From NCBI RefSeq assembly GCF_009389715.1, contig NC_052404.1:1418738-1482737 (forward strand): DNA of 64,000 nt, in the 5' to 3' direction. The notes below the pieces were generated by a model, which ran no database searches, was not told the origin of the DNA, and saw only the letters and a program-made list of their open reading frames with translations. Numbering within the stretch: the stretch's first letter is position 1; each line of letters begins with the position of its first letter. This stretch comes from Phoenix dactylifera (lineage: Eukaryota > Streptophyta > Magnoliopsida > Arecales > Arecaceae). A program made the translations under genes and the position numbers. Below, one piece after another: positions 1 through 9,775 of this stretch.

Positions 1-160
1 AGATCTACTATCTAACGCTGCGAAGAAAAAGAAAAAGAAGAAGTTTTTCTTTCTTTCTCTTCGCAGCGGCCAAGGAAACGGCTCGCCGCCTCTCTCTGAC
101 TCTCTTCAATGGTTTCTCCGGAGTGGGAAAGCGAAGTAGGGAAATGCGAGTATTTATAGA
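1..160 (-). promoter_or_regulatory. Promoter and leader of a gene leaving the window
   Basis: On the minus strand a clear TATA box (TATAAATA, positions 158 to 151) sits in a C/T-rich context. It is followed about 30 bases downstream by a purine-rich leader with GA-type runs (roughly 120 to 1), which resembles a plant 5' UTR. No recognisable coding domain appears before the window edge. A 112-codon minus-strand frame spans 350 to 12, but it starts upstream of the TATA box and matches no family I know, so I do not call it a gene. Inference: a minus-strand gene has its first exon at or beyond the left edge. Confidence 0.45.
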
Positions 161-428
161 GGCCAGGAGAAGGCGGAAACGGCGGAGGAAACGGAGAGAA
201 AGGTTTGACTCGGTCAACGCAGATGGTACGAGGGCCGGTGAAAGAGGAATGTTTCAACTGACTCTTGGGTTGTCCAGGAGCTGTGTCTTCTCTGGAGGCC
301 ACTTGATTAGGGATGGGTCTGCTTAGCTTAACCTCATCCTCATCATCCAATTAGGAGACACTCTGGCTTAAAATTTCTTAATTTCAATGTTTTAGTTAGG
401 TCTTGGATGATCAAAATCCTGCTCGGAC

Positions 429-689
429 TGTCACGCCCCGGACCCGGATCCGTGACACGGCCGTGCTATTGCCGACTATCGCCCACAGTAGCACGCAGCC
501 TCATACAGGGGTAACAGGTAGCCAAAAGGATTCAAACTAATATATATATATATATATATAAGTTTGAATTATATATATAAGTTTGAATCCTTTTGGCTAC
601 CTGTTACCCCTGTATGAGGCTGCGTGCTACTGTGGGCGATAGTCGGCAATAGCACGGCCGTGTCACGGATCCGGGTCCGGGGCGTGACA
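429..689. repeat. Perfect 110-bp inverted repeat
   Basis: Bases 429-538 are the exact reverse complement of 580-689. The arms are separated by 41 bases of mostly (TA)n. The outer ends read TGTCACGCC and GGCGTGACA, which look like LTR termini (TG...CA). The right arm stops five bases before the primer binding site, exactly where a 5' LTR should end. The left arm may be a copy of the LTR terminus in opposite orientation. The perfect identity means a recent event or an assembly artefact. Confidence 0.9.
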
Positions 690-694
690 TCTAG

Positions 695-706
695 TGGTAT
701 CAGAGC
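695..706 (+). other. Primer binding site (tRNA-iMet type)
   Basis: The sequence TGGTATCAGAGC, complementary to the 3' end of plant initiator methionine tRNA, lies five bases after the CA end of the right repeat arm. This is the usual minus-strand primer site of Ty3/gypsy chromoviruses and supports the left boundary of the element's internal region at about 690. Confidence 0.85.
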
Positions 707-846
707 CTTAGGTTAAACAATAGAATAACCATGCCTAAGGAAAGGGGTAGTTAAGAATGTCACTGTCATAGAAAATGTTATAATATGCTAGTTTATCATA
801 ATCTCACTGTAAAAATTTTTGACTGCTAGGCGATCATTAGGAAGAT

Positions 847-1093
847 ATGGACGACGACCGGAGACCACCCTCCCCGGAGCCCAGCGAGCGGTCAGCTTCC
901 CCGGATACTCCACGGTCTGCAGCGGGTCAGGCAGGCCTAGCCGGAGTGTATCAGCTCATGGCACAAGTGCTGCAACAGCAGCAGATGATGCAGCTGGCCG
1001 CTATGCCATCAGCAGACTCCTGCTATGAGAGGTTCTGCCGACTGAACCCCCCGACCTTTGAGGGTGGGTCTGACCCTATGGCGGCAGAAACAT
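847..1093 (+). pseudogene. gag 5' segment, frameshifted from gag-pol
   Basis: This is the first part of the retrotransposon gag, starting at the ATG at 847 (MDDDRRPPSPEP) with a glutamine-rich patch and then the conserved entry to the retrotransposon capsid domain ([16 protein letters not shown]). At about 1091-1094 the homology moves to another frame: the continuation (REMEKMF) is read in the frame of the long polyprotein. The shift is explained by loss of one base in a short G run. As it stands, translation from 847 ends soon after in the wrong frame, so this copy probably cannot make full-length Gag-Pol. Confidence 0.75.
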
Positions 1094-4000
1094 GGTCCGG
1101 GAGATGGAAAAGATGTTCCGAGCCCTCCACTTTCCTGATGAGGTGACAGTCCGACTGGCGACCTCTATGCTGACAGGAAATGCCGAATACTGGTGGACGG
1201 CCATGGAGACGGCTTATGCCGTTGACGGACTCACCTGGAGGGACTTTAAGAGGATGTTTTACAATCAATACTTTCCGGACTCAGTTCACCTGGCGAAGCA
1301 GAATGAGTTTTTGACGCTGACCCAGACTGACCAGATGTCCGTTCTGGAGTACGCCAATAAATTTAACGAACTGGGACGATTTTGCCCCCAGTTCATGGAG
1401 GATGAGAGAAGTAAAGTGAACCGGTTTGAGCAGGGATTGAGGTACGGGATTCGGTCCCGAATATCCTCCCATCTATTCTCAAGCTACAAAGATGTACTGG
1501 ACCGAGCCTTGAAGGTTGAGGCTGACCTGATACGGTCCGGGAGAGAGAGGGAGGACCTGAAGAGGACCCGGTCATCGGGAGCACCGAGTAGTGGGTCTGG
1601 AGGCAGCAAGGGGTCTGTGCCCAAGAAGAGACAGAGCAGAGGCTGCCCCACCTGTGGCGGAAACCACAAGGGTACCTGCATGAAGAAGACCGGAGCTTGT
1701 TATTCTTGCGGGCAGACAGGACACATCGCTCGCAACTGCCCTAGCCGAAAGAAGGACGAGCCCAGACATACTGCACCAGAGGACCAGAGATCGAGGGGTA
1801 ACCCTCGAGTTTTCGCACTGACTCGACAGGATGCCAGTGCTAGCGATCAAGTGGTGACAGGTACACTTCTGGTCAACTTGGTTCCTGCCCTCATTCTATT
1901 TGATACTGGTTCTACGCATTCTTTCGTGTCAGTTAGCTTTTCCAGACAATTACATAGCACATCTGAGAAATTAGTGGAACCATGGCATGTTGCTACACCC
2001 CTTCAGAAAACCGCAATTGTTGACACTAAATATAAAGATTGCATAATTCAGATAGGGAAAAAAGAATTAGAGACAAATCTTTTACAGCTTGACATGCAAG
2101 ACTTTGATATTATCTTGGGCATGGACTGGATGTCACAGTATCACGCCCACATTGATTGTTACCACAAGAGGGTGGTATTTCGGATACCTGGGGAGCAAGA
2201 ATTTTTCTTTCAGGGCGATATACCCCTTCAAGATGCTCCTACACTACACTTTATTTCTGCCTTGAAAGCTGGAAAGACTTTGAGAAAAGGGTGTATGGCC
2301 TATCTGGCCTGTGTAGTGGATACCCAGAAAGAGACCAAACTGGAAGATATTCCAGTAGTCAGAGAATATCCGGATGTCTTCCCGGAGGAATTACCAGGAT
2401 TACCCCCAGACCGAGAGATCGAATTCACTATCGACCTCGCACCAGGAGAGGGGCCAGTCTCCAAGGCTCCTTATCGGATGGCCCCTGCTGAGTTAAGGGA
2501 ATTGAAGGTACAACTACAAGAACTCCTAGATAAAAAGTTCATCCAGCCTAGTGCGTCGCCATGGGGAGCTCCTGTCCTGTTTGTGAAAAAGAAAGACGGG
2601 AGTATGCGGCTATGCATCGATTACCGGGAATTGAACAAGATAACCATAAAGAACAAATATCCCCTACCCCGGATCGATGACCTGTTTGATCAGCTGCAAG
2701 GCGCCCAAGTCTTCTCCAAGATAGATTTGAGGTCGGGTTACCATCAGCTGAAGATCAAATCTGAGGATGTGCCAAAAACTGCATTTCGAACCAGGTATGG
2801 GCATTATGAATTTCTGGTTATGCCTTTTGGACTGACCAATGCCCCGGCTGCATTTATGGACTTGATGAACAGAGTCTTTAAACAATATTTGGATCAGTTC
2901 ATGATAGTTTTCATCGATGACATTTTGATATACTCAAAGAGCCGGAAGGAACATGAAGACCATTTGAGGGTGGTGCTACAAATCCTTCGAGAGAAGAGGC
3001 TGTACGCCAAGCTGAACAAATGTGAGTTCTGGCTGGACAGTGTGGCGTTTCTCGGCCATATAATCTCCAAGAAAGGAGTGTCAGTGGACCCCAAGAAGAT
3101 AGAAGCGGTGGTGGATTGGCCTCGTCCTACCAACGCCAAGGAAATAAGAAGCTTTTTGGGATTAGCCGGGTATTACCGACGATTTGTGGAAGGGTTCTCC
3201 AAAATAGCTACCCCCTTGACCCAGTTGACTAAGAAACGGGCCAAGTTTATCTGGGACGGCAAGTGTGAGAGGAGCTTCCAGGAGCTTAAACAAAGGTTAG
3301 TTTCTGCCCCAATTTTAACATTGCCGTCCTTAACTGGAGAATTTACCATTTACAGTGATGCTTCCAAGAACGGGCTAGGCTGTGTGCTGATGCAAGATGG
3401 CAAGGTGGTAGCCTATGCCTCGAGACAGCTGAAACCCTATGAACAGAACTACCCGACACATGACCTGGAGTTGGCCGCAGTAGTGTTCGCCTTGAAACTT
3501 TGGAGACATTATTTGTATGGCGAACACTGTGAAGTGTACACCGACCACAAGAGCCTAAAGTATATATTCACCCAGAAGGAATTGAATATGAGGCAAAGAA
3601 GGTGGTTAGAACTCCTGAAGGATTATGACCTGAGCATTAAGTACCACCCAGGGAAGGCCAACGTGGTGGCTGATGCCCTAAGCAGGAAATCAGTAGTGGG
3701 CTCCGCCGCGTTACTCACCACTCAACCACAGATTCAGGGGGATCTCAATAAACTGCAGGTTGAGGTGGTTACCCGAACTACAAAAAGTTTGCTGGCCGCT
3801 TTGAGCATACAACCAACCTTGATCGACAGGATAAAGGTCGCCCAGCAGTCTGATGAGCACATCTGCCAGCTCAAGGATGAAGTGGAGAAAGGGTTGCGAC
3901 CCAAGCTCCAAATGCACCCAGATGGCACTCTAAGGTTTGGCCATCGACTGTGTGTACCGGCAAATGTTGACCTAAGAAGGGATATCATGGAAGAGGCCCA

Positions 4001-5336
4001 CCAATCCCGTTTCTCTATTCACCTAGGCAGTACTAAGATGTACCGGGACCTTCGGGAACATTACTGGTGGAAGGGGATGAAGAGAGAGATAGCTGAGTTT
4101 GTGGCCCGATGTTTGACCTGTCAGCTGGTAAAAGCAGAGCACCAGAGGCCGGCAGGGTTGCTGGAACCAATAGAAATTCCTGAATGGAAGTGGGAGCACA
4201 TCACGATGGATTTTGTTACAGGACTTCCTAGAACAGTAAGGAAGAATGATGCGGTATGGGTGATAGTTGACCGTCTCACAAAATCGGCCCACTTTCTACC
4301 ATTCAGAATTGGTACTCCTTTAGACAAGCTGGCCCAATTGTACATCGACGAGATTGTACGCCTGCACGGAGTACCAGTGAGTATCATTTCTGATCGTGAC
4401 CCCCGATTCGTGTCCAGATTCTGGGGAAGCTTTCAAAAGGCCATGGGTACCGGACTGAGGCTCAGTACAGCATACCACCCCCAGACTGACGGCCAGTCAG
4501 AGCGGACAATCCAAACTCTGGAAGACATGTTGAGGGCTTGCACAGTGGACCTAGGTGGAAATTGGGATAGTCATATACCACTGGTGGAATTTGCTTATAA
4601 CAATAGTTACCATTCCAGTATCCAGATGGCCCCCTACGAAGCCCTCTATGGGAGAAAATGCCGGTCCCCCTTACACTGGGATGATGTCGGGGAGCGGAAA
4701 ATGCTAGGCCCCGAACTGGTCCAGCGCACCAGAGACAAGGTACTACTAATTAAGCAAAGGCTTCAGGCTGCCCAAGACAGACAGAAAAGATGGGCTGATA
4801 GAGGAAGAAGGGCCTTGGAATTTTTGGAGGGGAACTTTGTCTTTCTAAAAATTTCTCCATCGAAGGGTATCACCCGATTCGGAAGACACGGCAAGCTAAG
4901 TCCCCGCTACATCGGCCCATTCGAGATTCTTGCCAGGATAGGCAAGGTTGCCTACAAATTGGCCCTACCCCCGGAGCTATCGGGCGTACACGACGTCTTC
5001 CATGTCTCACTACTGCGGAGGTACATCCCGGATCCCAGCCATGTGGTGCCACATGAGCCCCTGCAATTAAATAGAGATTTAACCTATGAGGAGGCTCCCC
5101 TGCGCATCGTCGACAGAAAAGAGCAGATCCTCCGAAGGCGCACCATTCCCTACGTTAAGGTCCAGTGGACCAATCACACTGAAAGGGAAGCCACCTGGGA
5201 ATTGGAAGAAGAGATGCGACAGTGTTACCCTCAGCTCTTCGAGAACCAAGGTATGCTTAATTTCGGGGACGAAATTTATTTAAGGGGGGAAGGATGTAAT
5301 GTCCGGGCCCAATACAGACCGGGCCCAATACTGTAG
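1092..5336 (+). CDS. Ty3/gypsy Gag-Pol polyprotein (chromovirus type)
   Basis: A 1414-codon frame encodes the retrotransposon structural and replication proteins. Domains in order: remainder of the Gag capsid domain (about residues 1-150), CCHC zinc knuckle ([14 protein letters not shown], about 203-216), aspartic protease ([10 protein letters not shown], near 270), reverse transcriptase with the catalytic VFIDDIL motif near 606, RNase H ([11 protein letters not shown] to VADALSRK, about 753-870), integrase with an HHCC zinc region near 965-1015 and D, D, E residues in MDFVTG, SDRDPRF and SERTIQ (about 1038-1135), then a chromodomain-like C terminus ([12 protein letters not shown], about 1340-1385). 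The stop lies about 40 bases inside the 3' LTR. The ATG at 1092 is only the first in-frame one; the true gag start at 847 is cut off by a frameshift. Pol shows no internal stop, so the copy is probably young. Confidence 0.9.
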   Translation: MVREMEKMFRALHFPDEVTVRLATSMLTGNAEYWWTAMETAYAVDGLTWRDFKRMFYNQYFPDSVHLAKQNEFLTLTQTDQMSVLEYANKFNELGRFCPQFMEDERSKVNRFEQGLRYGIRSRISSHLFSSYKDVLDRALKVEADLIRSGREREDLKRTRSSGAPSSGSGGSKGSVPKKRQSRGCPTCGGNHKGTCMKKTGACYSCGQTGHIARNCPSRKKDEPRHTAPEDQRSRGNPRVFALTRQDASASDQVVTGTLLVNLVPALILFDTGSTHSFVSVSFSRQLHSTSEKLVEPWHVATPLQKTAIVDTKYKDCIIQIGKKELETNLLQLDMQDFDIILGMDWMSQYHAHIDCYHKRVVFRIPGEQEFFFQGDIPLQDAPTLHFISALKAGKTLRKGCMAYLACVVDTQKETKLEDIPVVREYPDVFPEELPGLPPDREIEFTIDLAPGEGPVSKAPYRMAPAELRELKVQLQELLDKKFIQPSASPWGAPVLFVKKKDGSMRLCIDYRELNKITIKNKYPLPRIDDLFDQLQGAQVFSKIDLRSGYHQLKIKSEDVPKTAFRTRYGHYEFLVMPFGLTNAPAAFMDLMNRVFKQYLDQFMIVFIDDILIYSKSRKEHEDHLRVVLQILREKRLYAKLNKCEFWLDSVAFLGHIISKKGVSVDPKKIEAVVDWPRPTNAKEIRSFLGLAGYYRRFVEGFSKIATPLTQLTKKRAKFIWDGKCERSFQELKQRLVSAPILTLPSLTGEFTIYSDASKNGLGCVLMQDGKVVAYASRQLKPYEQNYPTHDLELAAVVFALKLWRHYLYGEHCEVYTDHKSLKYIFTQKELNMRQRRWLELLKDYDLSIKYHPGKANVVADALSRKSVVGSAALLTTQPQIQGDLNKLQVEVVTRTTKSLLAALSIQPTLIDRIKVAQQSDEHICQLKDEVEKGLRPKLQMHPDGTLRFGHRLCVPANVDLRRDIMEEAHQSRFSIHLGSTKMYRDLREHYWWKGMKREIAEFVARCLTCQLVKAEHQRPAGLLEPIEIPEWKWEHITMDFVTGLPRTVRKNDAVWVIVDRLTKSAHFLPFRIGTPLDKLAQLYIDEIVRLHGVPVSIISDRDPRFVSRFWGSFQKAMGTGLRLSTAYHPQTDGQSERTIQTLEDMLRACTVDLGGNWDSHIPLVEFAYNNSYHSSIQMAPYEALYGRKCRSPLHWDDVGERKMLGPELVQRTRDKVLLIKQRLQAAQDRQKRWADRGRRALEFLEGNFVFLKISPSKGITRFGRHGKLSPRYIGPFEILARIGKVAYKLALPPELSGVHDVFHVSLLRRYIPDPSHVVPHEPLQLNRDLTYEEAPLRIVDRKEQILRRRTIPYVKVQWTNHTEREATWELEEEMRQCYPQLFENQGMLNFGDEIYLRGEGCNVRAQYRPGPIL
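5282..5294 (+). other. Polypurine tract
   Basis: A purine run (AAGGGGGGAAGGA) directly precedes TGTAATG at 5295. This is the plus-strand primer expected just before a 3' LTR and the usual layout of Del/Tekay-like elements. Confidence 0.8.
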
Positions 5337-6050
5337 GGCCCAGTTGAATAGTATTGGGCCAGGGATGGGTTAGCTGGCCCAAGATGGCCATAATCTCCCG
5401 CCTGAGGGCTGAAAAGACAAGACCACCAGATGGCCAACGGAGAAACCCCCACCGGCATGCAAAACAGGAGCCCGCCACCTCCTCCCCCTCGGCAAATGAG
5501 CGGTGAGCTGGCCTGAGGAGGAGGGGCAACTGGTGGCTCCCGGAGCAGTGAGGAAGGAGAGAACGCCACCTCTCCTTTGGGGTCAAGTCATAAGCTCTGT
5601 ATTTAAAACCCCTAAGATTTGCTAACCCCGAACTGAATGTACCCTCCCTAAACCTCTAACCCTCTGGATGTACTGCACCAGAGAGCCAAGCCTTGGAGCT
5701 GGAGGCGGAAGGGACCCTGCAGCCCTAGGAGAGGAAGGAGGGAGTTGCCGAGAAGGAGATACTGCCCAACTCCAGTCAACCGAATCAAGGTAAGGCTCTG
5801 TAAGTAGGTCTCTAGGCAAGGACAGAGTGGAGGTACCCCTCTGTACCCTCCATCTAGTATTGATCCATCAAAGTTTATTTGAAAAAGTTCGGAGGTGGGG
5901 GCTCCTAGATGAAAAACACCATCCGTGGCGCAACCTAAGCATAATGAGTCCCAGATATTCCGAGCTATCAAAGGTCCGCCAACAGGGGTAACCCCGAAAA
6001 AGATAGTGCACTGGACTAAGCGGTAAAAATTAATACATGAAACTATTACA
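5295..6050 (+). repeat. 3' LTR (right end uncertain)
   Basis: Starts TGTAATGTCCGGGCCC right after the polypurine tract. It holds a TATA-like box (TATTTAAAA, 5600-5608), consistent with the LTR promoter. The sequence after about 6050 has no shared end with the 5' side, so the terminus is only estimated from a TTACA near 6046-6052. It does not resemble the segment before the primer binding site. Confidence 0.55.
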
Positions 6051-6239
6051 CTTTACTAGTTATCCAACTAATCCCGTAGCTTCCATTTATTTTTGTTAGT
6101 TTAGAACTACTTAGTTTTGTCTCATTAACCATGGCTAAACGCGTGTTTGAGCAAGGCTTTGTTACGTGCCAGATGGAATTGAACATGCTGCTTCCAAGTA
6201 AGCTTAAGATGTTCATGAATAGCTTGTGTTGTGATTCAA

Positions 6240-6500
6240 ATCTGGCCCGAGGGTGACCACGCCGGTGGAGCCGAGGGAGCTGCCGATGCTAGAAAGAGGA
6301 AGACAAGAGCCACCTCATGAGCGACGGCCGCGGACCTGTACAAAGCTTCACCGGTGTTCCCAGTGAGGACCCTCCGACGATCAAGTTAGAGTGGATAAAT
6401 TTGGTCCAGCCAAAAAAGATCTCTTAGAAATTACCTGACCTCGTATTTATAGCCTCGGTGGAGTGGCCCAGGTGACGAAGGTACTATTAGTCCCCATTAT
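6240..6500 (+). repeat. LTR-like remnant
   Basis: A GC-rich stretch contains a motif (GAGGACCCTCCGACGATC followed by AAGTTAG) and about 90 bases further a TATA-like CGTATTTATAGCC. The same order of motifs occurs at 33560-33860. In plants this pattern is typical of U3 regions of LTR retrotransposons. No flanking repeat or coding part was found, so it may be a fragment or solo LTR. Confidence 0.35.
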
Positions 6501-7934
6501 GAGGGGGCATGGCTCTGAGCCGGATGGCGCACAGCTCAGGTTGGCTGGTGACGTGCGGTACAGCCCGTTCTTGAGAACAGTAGAGCATTGACAGTCATAG
6601 CAGGGTATGGCCGGAGTAGTCAAGGTGTCGTCTGACTGCTGTTGGCCGGTTATGGAGACATGACACGGCAGTGTGGTGGAGTACGACCATGTAGATGGGC
6701 ATAAGCCTGCACATGGGTGCAGTCGTTGATGAAGCCGAGCTCATTAAATAGTCGCGTCATGCGTTTGACGAGGTCGGCTTGGCGGATACTGGGAATAGCT
6801 CGGTTTTCCGGATTCTGAGGTGTGCTTGAGAGAGCGCTCCGAGTTCGAGGGTCGGAGCGTATGTTGCGTATCGCTAGGGTTGGCGCCCCAAGCTTAGCCG
6901 GAGCAGGTTGGCGATTGTCCGGAGGTACCCCGAACGTGGTTGGAGGGTCGGCGAATGTCTGAAGTTGGTGAAGCTTTCGGAAATATCCATTTTTTCCTCT
7001 ATCAGTTTGTATATTGGAGAGATCATCCTTCCACGTACAAAGTTTTCTGGATTCATTTTCAGTGGTGGTGCGTGTGCCAGTGTCCAGATCAAAGGTTATG
7101 TAGGGTGAAAATAGATGCATGAAACCACCAAGCTTGCTCTGGGGGTATCACCCGCTTACTCTGAGCAAAGAGTACAAGTACCGTTTTGATCGTGCCAAAA
7201 ATTAAAAAATAATTTTGTTCTTTTTTTCCTTCTATTTTTTTATTATAAAAAGAAGATGAAATAATTACAATGGACCTAATTGGTAATAGTTAGAACAATG
7301 CAAATAAACTATGCAGCTTTAATTTCTCTTATTTTAAAAAGAGAATAGCCTATTCTTTTGCACCTCACATGGGTTTTATAATTATGGAAATTGGTTCTAT
7401 AACCGAACCTGATTGGTGCTAATTAAAATCTTTCACATAAACATCAATAGTCCTACATATCTACATATACCATGGAGCAGCATGTAGTTCCTGTCTGTTC
7501 TTTCTTGTTAACAAGTGGACCTCAAATCATCAAGTGAAACACCAGTAACGTAGATAGAACACCGACTCAAACAGCTTGAGAAACATATAAAACACAAAAG
7601 CAAGAGGCTCCAACTTGTGACTTAATAGGTACAACACATCAACCTAATCCACATAACCACATTCTCACACTACTCCCACACCCTGCCTTAGAAAACACAA
7701 AAGGAACGAACACTAGAACCACTCAAGACACAAACAACACCCACATAGCCCCCTCACTCTTTATTTACATTGATACACCACCCAACCCTATCCACCCAGC
7801 ATCTAAATTACATGCTTCTACTTCAATGCTTCTCTTTCACTCTCCGGTCCTTGGTTGCTCTCTCTCTATCTTGGTTGTAGTGGATGCTGGGTCTAACAGC
7901 AAAAGAAAGGATAGGGATAGGAGCACGGTCGAGT
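6500..7934. other. Gene-free interval
   Basis: The first 700 bases are GC-rich and may continue the LTR-like remnant. From about 7200 the DNA is AT-rich. I see no domain-bearing reading frame or RNA gene. The end next to 7935 probably holds the 3' UTR of the DRM1 gene. Confidence 0.5.
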
Positions 7935-9529
7935 TCACACCTCGTAAGGAGGAGCAGGATTCCGTGGTCCGACACCGGCCATTCCTCCTCTCTCGTATGC
8001 ATCAGACGATGATTTCCTTCTAAACCGGTTCCATTCTCTTCCTCCTCCTAGTTGTAACCAAATAATTCTTGGTTAAACTTCAAGGTATATAGTCGAGTTC
8101 AAGAATAATGTCACCTTATATAAGGTTACATGTGGAGTTGCATGAACTCTGGGTCCAGTGATATATTTATTGTTTACCAAAATATATATATATATTTAAT
8201 ACATTTATACAAATAAAATGAGCAACATAAAGCTGAATTAGCTCGATAAAATCATGCTTTTATTTTTTATGACATGTTTAGGCTTTTTTTTATTTTTTTT
8301 AATAACATCATACTTAGGCTAGAGCTCTAGGACTCGTTTAGCCTTAAGACTCATTTAGCTCCCGAGAAGAATTTTTTCTCACCAGATTATTTTTTCTAAA
8401 AAGTTGATTTCTACTTAAGAAAATGGTTTTGGCATATTTGATTGACCATAAGAAAGTGATACATTCTAAAATAACTTATATCTAGTTGGGTATCTATTTT
8501 TATAAAAAAAATGTGTGAAATATTTGTTATACTCTTAATAAAGGAAAAAAATCTTAATTTCCAACTGGTGGGGAAGTAGTTTTTTCATGTCCTTCATAAA
8601 TTTTTTCTTTTCCAAAAAAGATAGAAATCTTATTTTCATATTGCTTTCCTATCTCTTCTCTTTAAAAACTCTAATCAAATAAAAAAAAATTCTTTATTTT
8701 CTCATTAACTATATATTTTTTTTCTATTTTCACAAACCAAACGACTCCCTAGTGATTATCAACATATCATTTAGGGCTAAGATAAAAAGTCTCGGTGAGA
8801 ATGGGAATAGAGGCATGGAATGGAGACACGCTCGAATAGAGGTTGTATCTTTGGCACGAAAAAAAGATTCACCTTTCTTTGCACGTATCTATTATTGGAT
8901 CGTATATTAATTTTTTAAAACTTATGCATGATGCGATCCAATGGTCGATACCGCAAAAGAAAGGTAAATCATTCTTCCACACCAAAGATATAACCCGAAT
9001 CCGTTGGCCCATAACTACCAAAACACCCAAATCACCCCTGCCATCCAAAGGGCATATGCGTTAATGCATCATGGAAAACACCCTCCCGTTTCTCCAAAAT
9101 TACCAACCAATACCACCACTACATTATTGGACCTCAGACTTCCAGTCCTCACCGGAAAACGGAGACACCGGAGGCGTCGATCCCGACGGGGATAGCGGCG
9201 GCGTCGCGTTCCCCGGTGACGGGCACCCCGTCGGCCTCTTTATCATTATACTCCGCGTCACCCTTGGCGCCTCGTCGCCCTCAAATTTCCCGCTTCCCCC
9301 TTCTTTCGCCTCCTCTGCCACACAACAAAAGCCCGATCTCAGCCGTCCGATCGTCGATAATCCCCTAAGATCCAAGCACATCAGAGTTAAAGAAAGCATA
9401 AAGATAGAGCGCACCTTTGCCGGGGCTCGGCCGGAAGGCGAAGGTGGAATGCTTCCGGAGCTTGCTGAGGCCGGTCTCCGGCCGTGGCCCGGCGACGGTG
9501 TCGTCCCAGAGCTTGTCAAGAAGACCCAT
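7935..9529 (-). CDS. DRM1: Dormancy-associated / auxin-repressed protein (DRM1/ARP family)
   Basis: Three exons on the minus strand: 9529-9415, 9314-9153 and 8047-7935, giving 129 residues, normal for this family. Exon 1 starts MGLLDKLWDDTVAGP, the family's hallmark N terminus. Exon 2 carries the conserved VTRSIMIKRP and STPPVSPFSG. Exon 3 carries RFRRKSSSDAYE and ends in PPYEV. Splice sites are canonical: donors GTGCGC and GTGAGG, acceptors GGCAG and ACTAG, with phases 1 and 1 that rejoin the frame. Intron 2 is about 1.1 kb. The protein is small, proline-rich and intrinsically disordered. Family members are strongly expressed in dormant or non-growing tissue and repressed by auxin or sugar; their molecular activity is not known. 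I chose the ATG at 9529 because it opens the conserved MGLLDKLWDD block. A plus-strand frame over the same DNA is a shadow. Confidence 0.92.
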
Positions 9530-9594
9530 GGACTTCGAGAGAAGATTGGATCTGGCCGGCAGGAGAGAAGACAGCGCGAGATATCGAGAAAGCG

Positions 9595-9775
9595 ATATTT
9601 ATGGAAGGGAGTGGAGGCGTTAAGGGTCGAGCAGTTCGGGGTTGGATGGAAGGATCTGCACCGTCGATGTAGATCAGGATGGTGTCGTGGCGGGTGGAGC
9701 CCACGACGATTAGATAAGATCGGAGAGATGGAGACACGTGGAGAATCTCGGTAAGGTGGGGGAGGACGTCACGTG
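9595..9775 (-). promoter_or_regulatory. DRM1 promoter: TATA-like box and two G-boxes
   Basis: Reading on the minus strand, an ATAAATAT element lies at 9602-9595, about 66-73 bases upstream of the start codon. Two palindromic CACGTG G-boxes lie at 9735-9740 and 9770-9775; the second sits in GTCACGTGAC. G-boxes bind bZIP and bHLH factors and serve in ABA and light responses. That fits the stress- and dormancy-linked expression known for this family, but function here is inference. Confidence 0.5.

Larger units (their letters stand above)
429..6050 (+). mobile_element. Ty3/gypsy chromovirus-like LTR retrotransposon
   Basis: In order the element shows a self-complementary segment where the 5' LTR should end, a primer binding site matching initiator tRNA-Met, gag and pol in one long frame, a polypurine tract, and the start of a 3' LTR (TGTAATG at 5295). 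The C terminus of the polyprotein has a chromodomain-like stretch, and integrase lies after RNase H, which places it in the Ty3/gypsy chromoviruses (Tekay/Del-like by motif style). A single-base frameshift interrupts gag. The 5' and 3' flanks do not match each other, so the element is not a normal two-LTR copy. The right boundary near 6050 is a guess, because without a matching 5' LTR the 3' LTR end cannot be fixed. Confidence 0.85.

Noticed and set aside
9071-9754. A 227-codon plus-strand open frame
   Set aside because: It lies over the GC-rich exons of the minus-strand DRM1 gene, has no family signature, and its composition mirrors the opposite strand.
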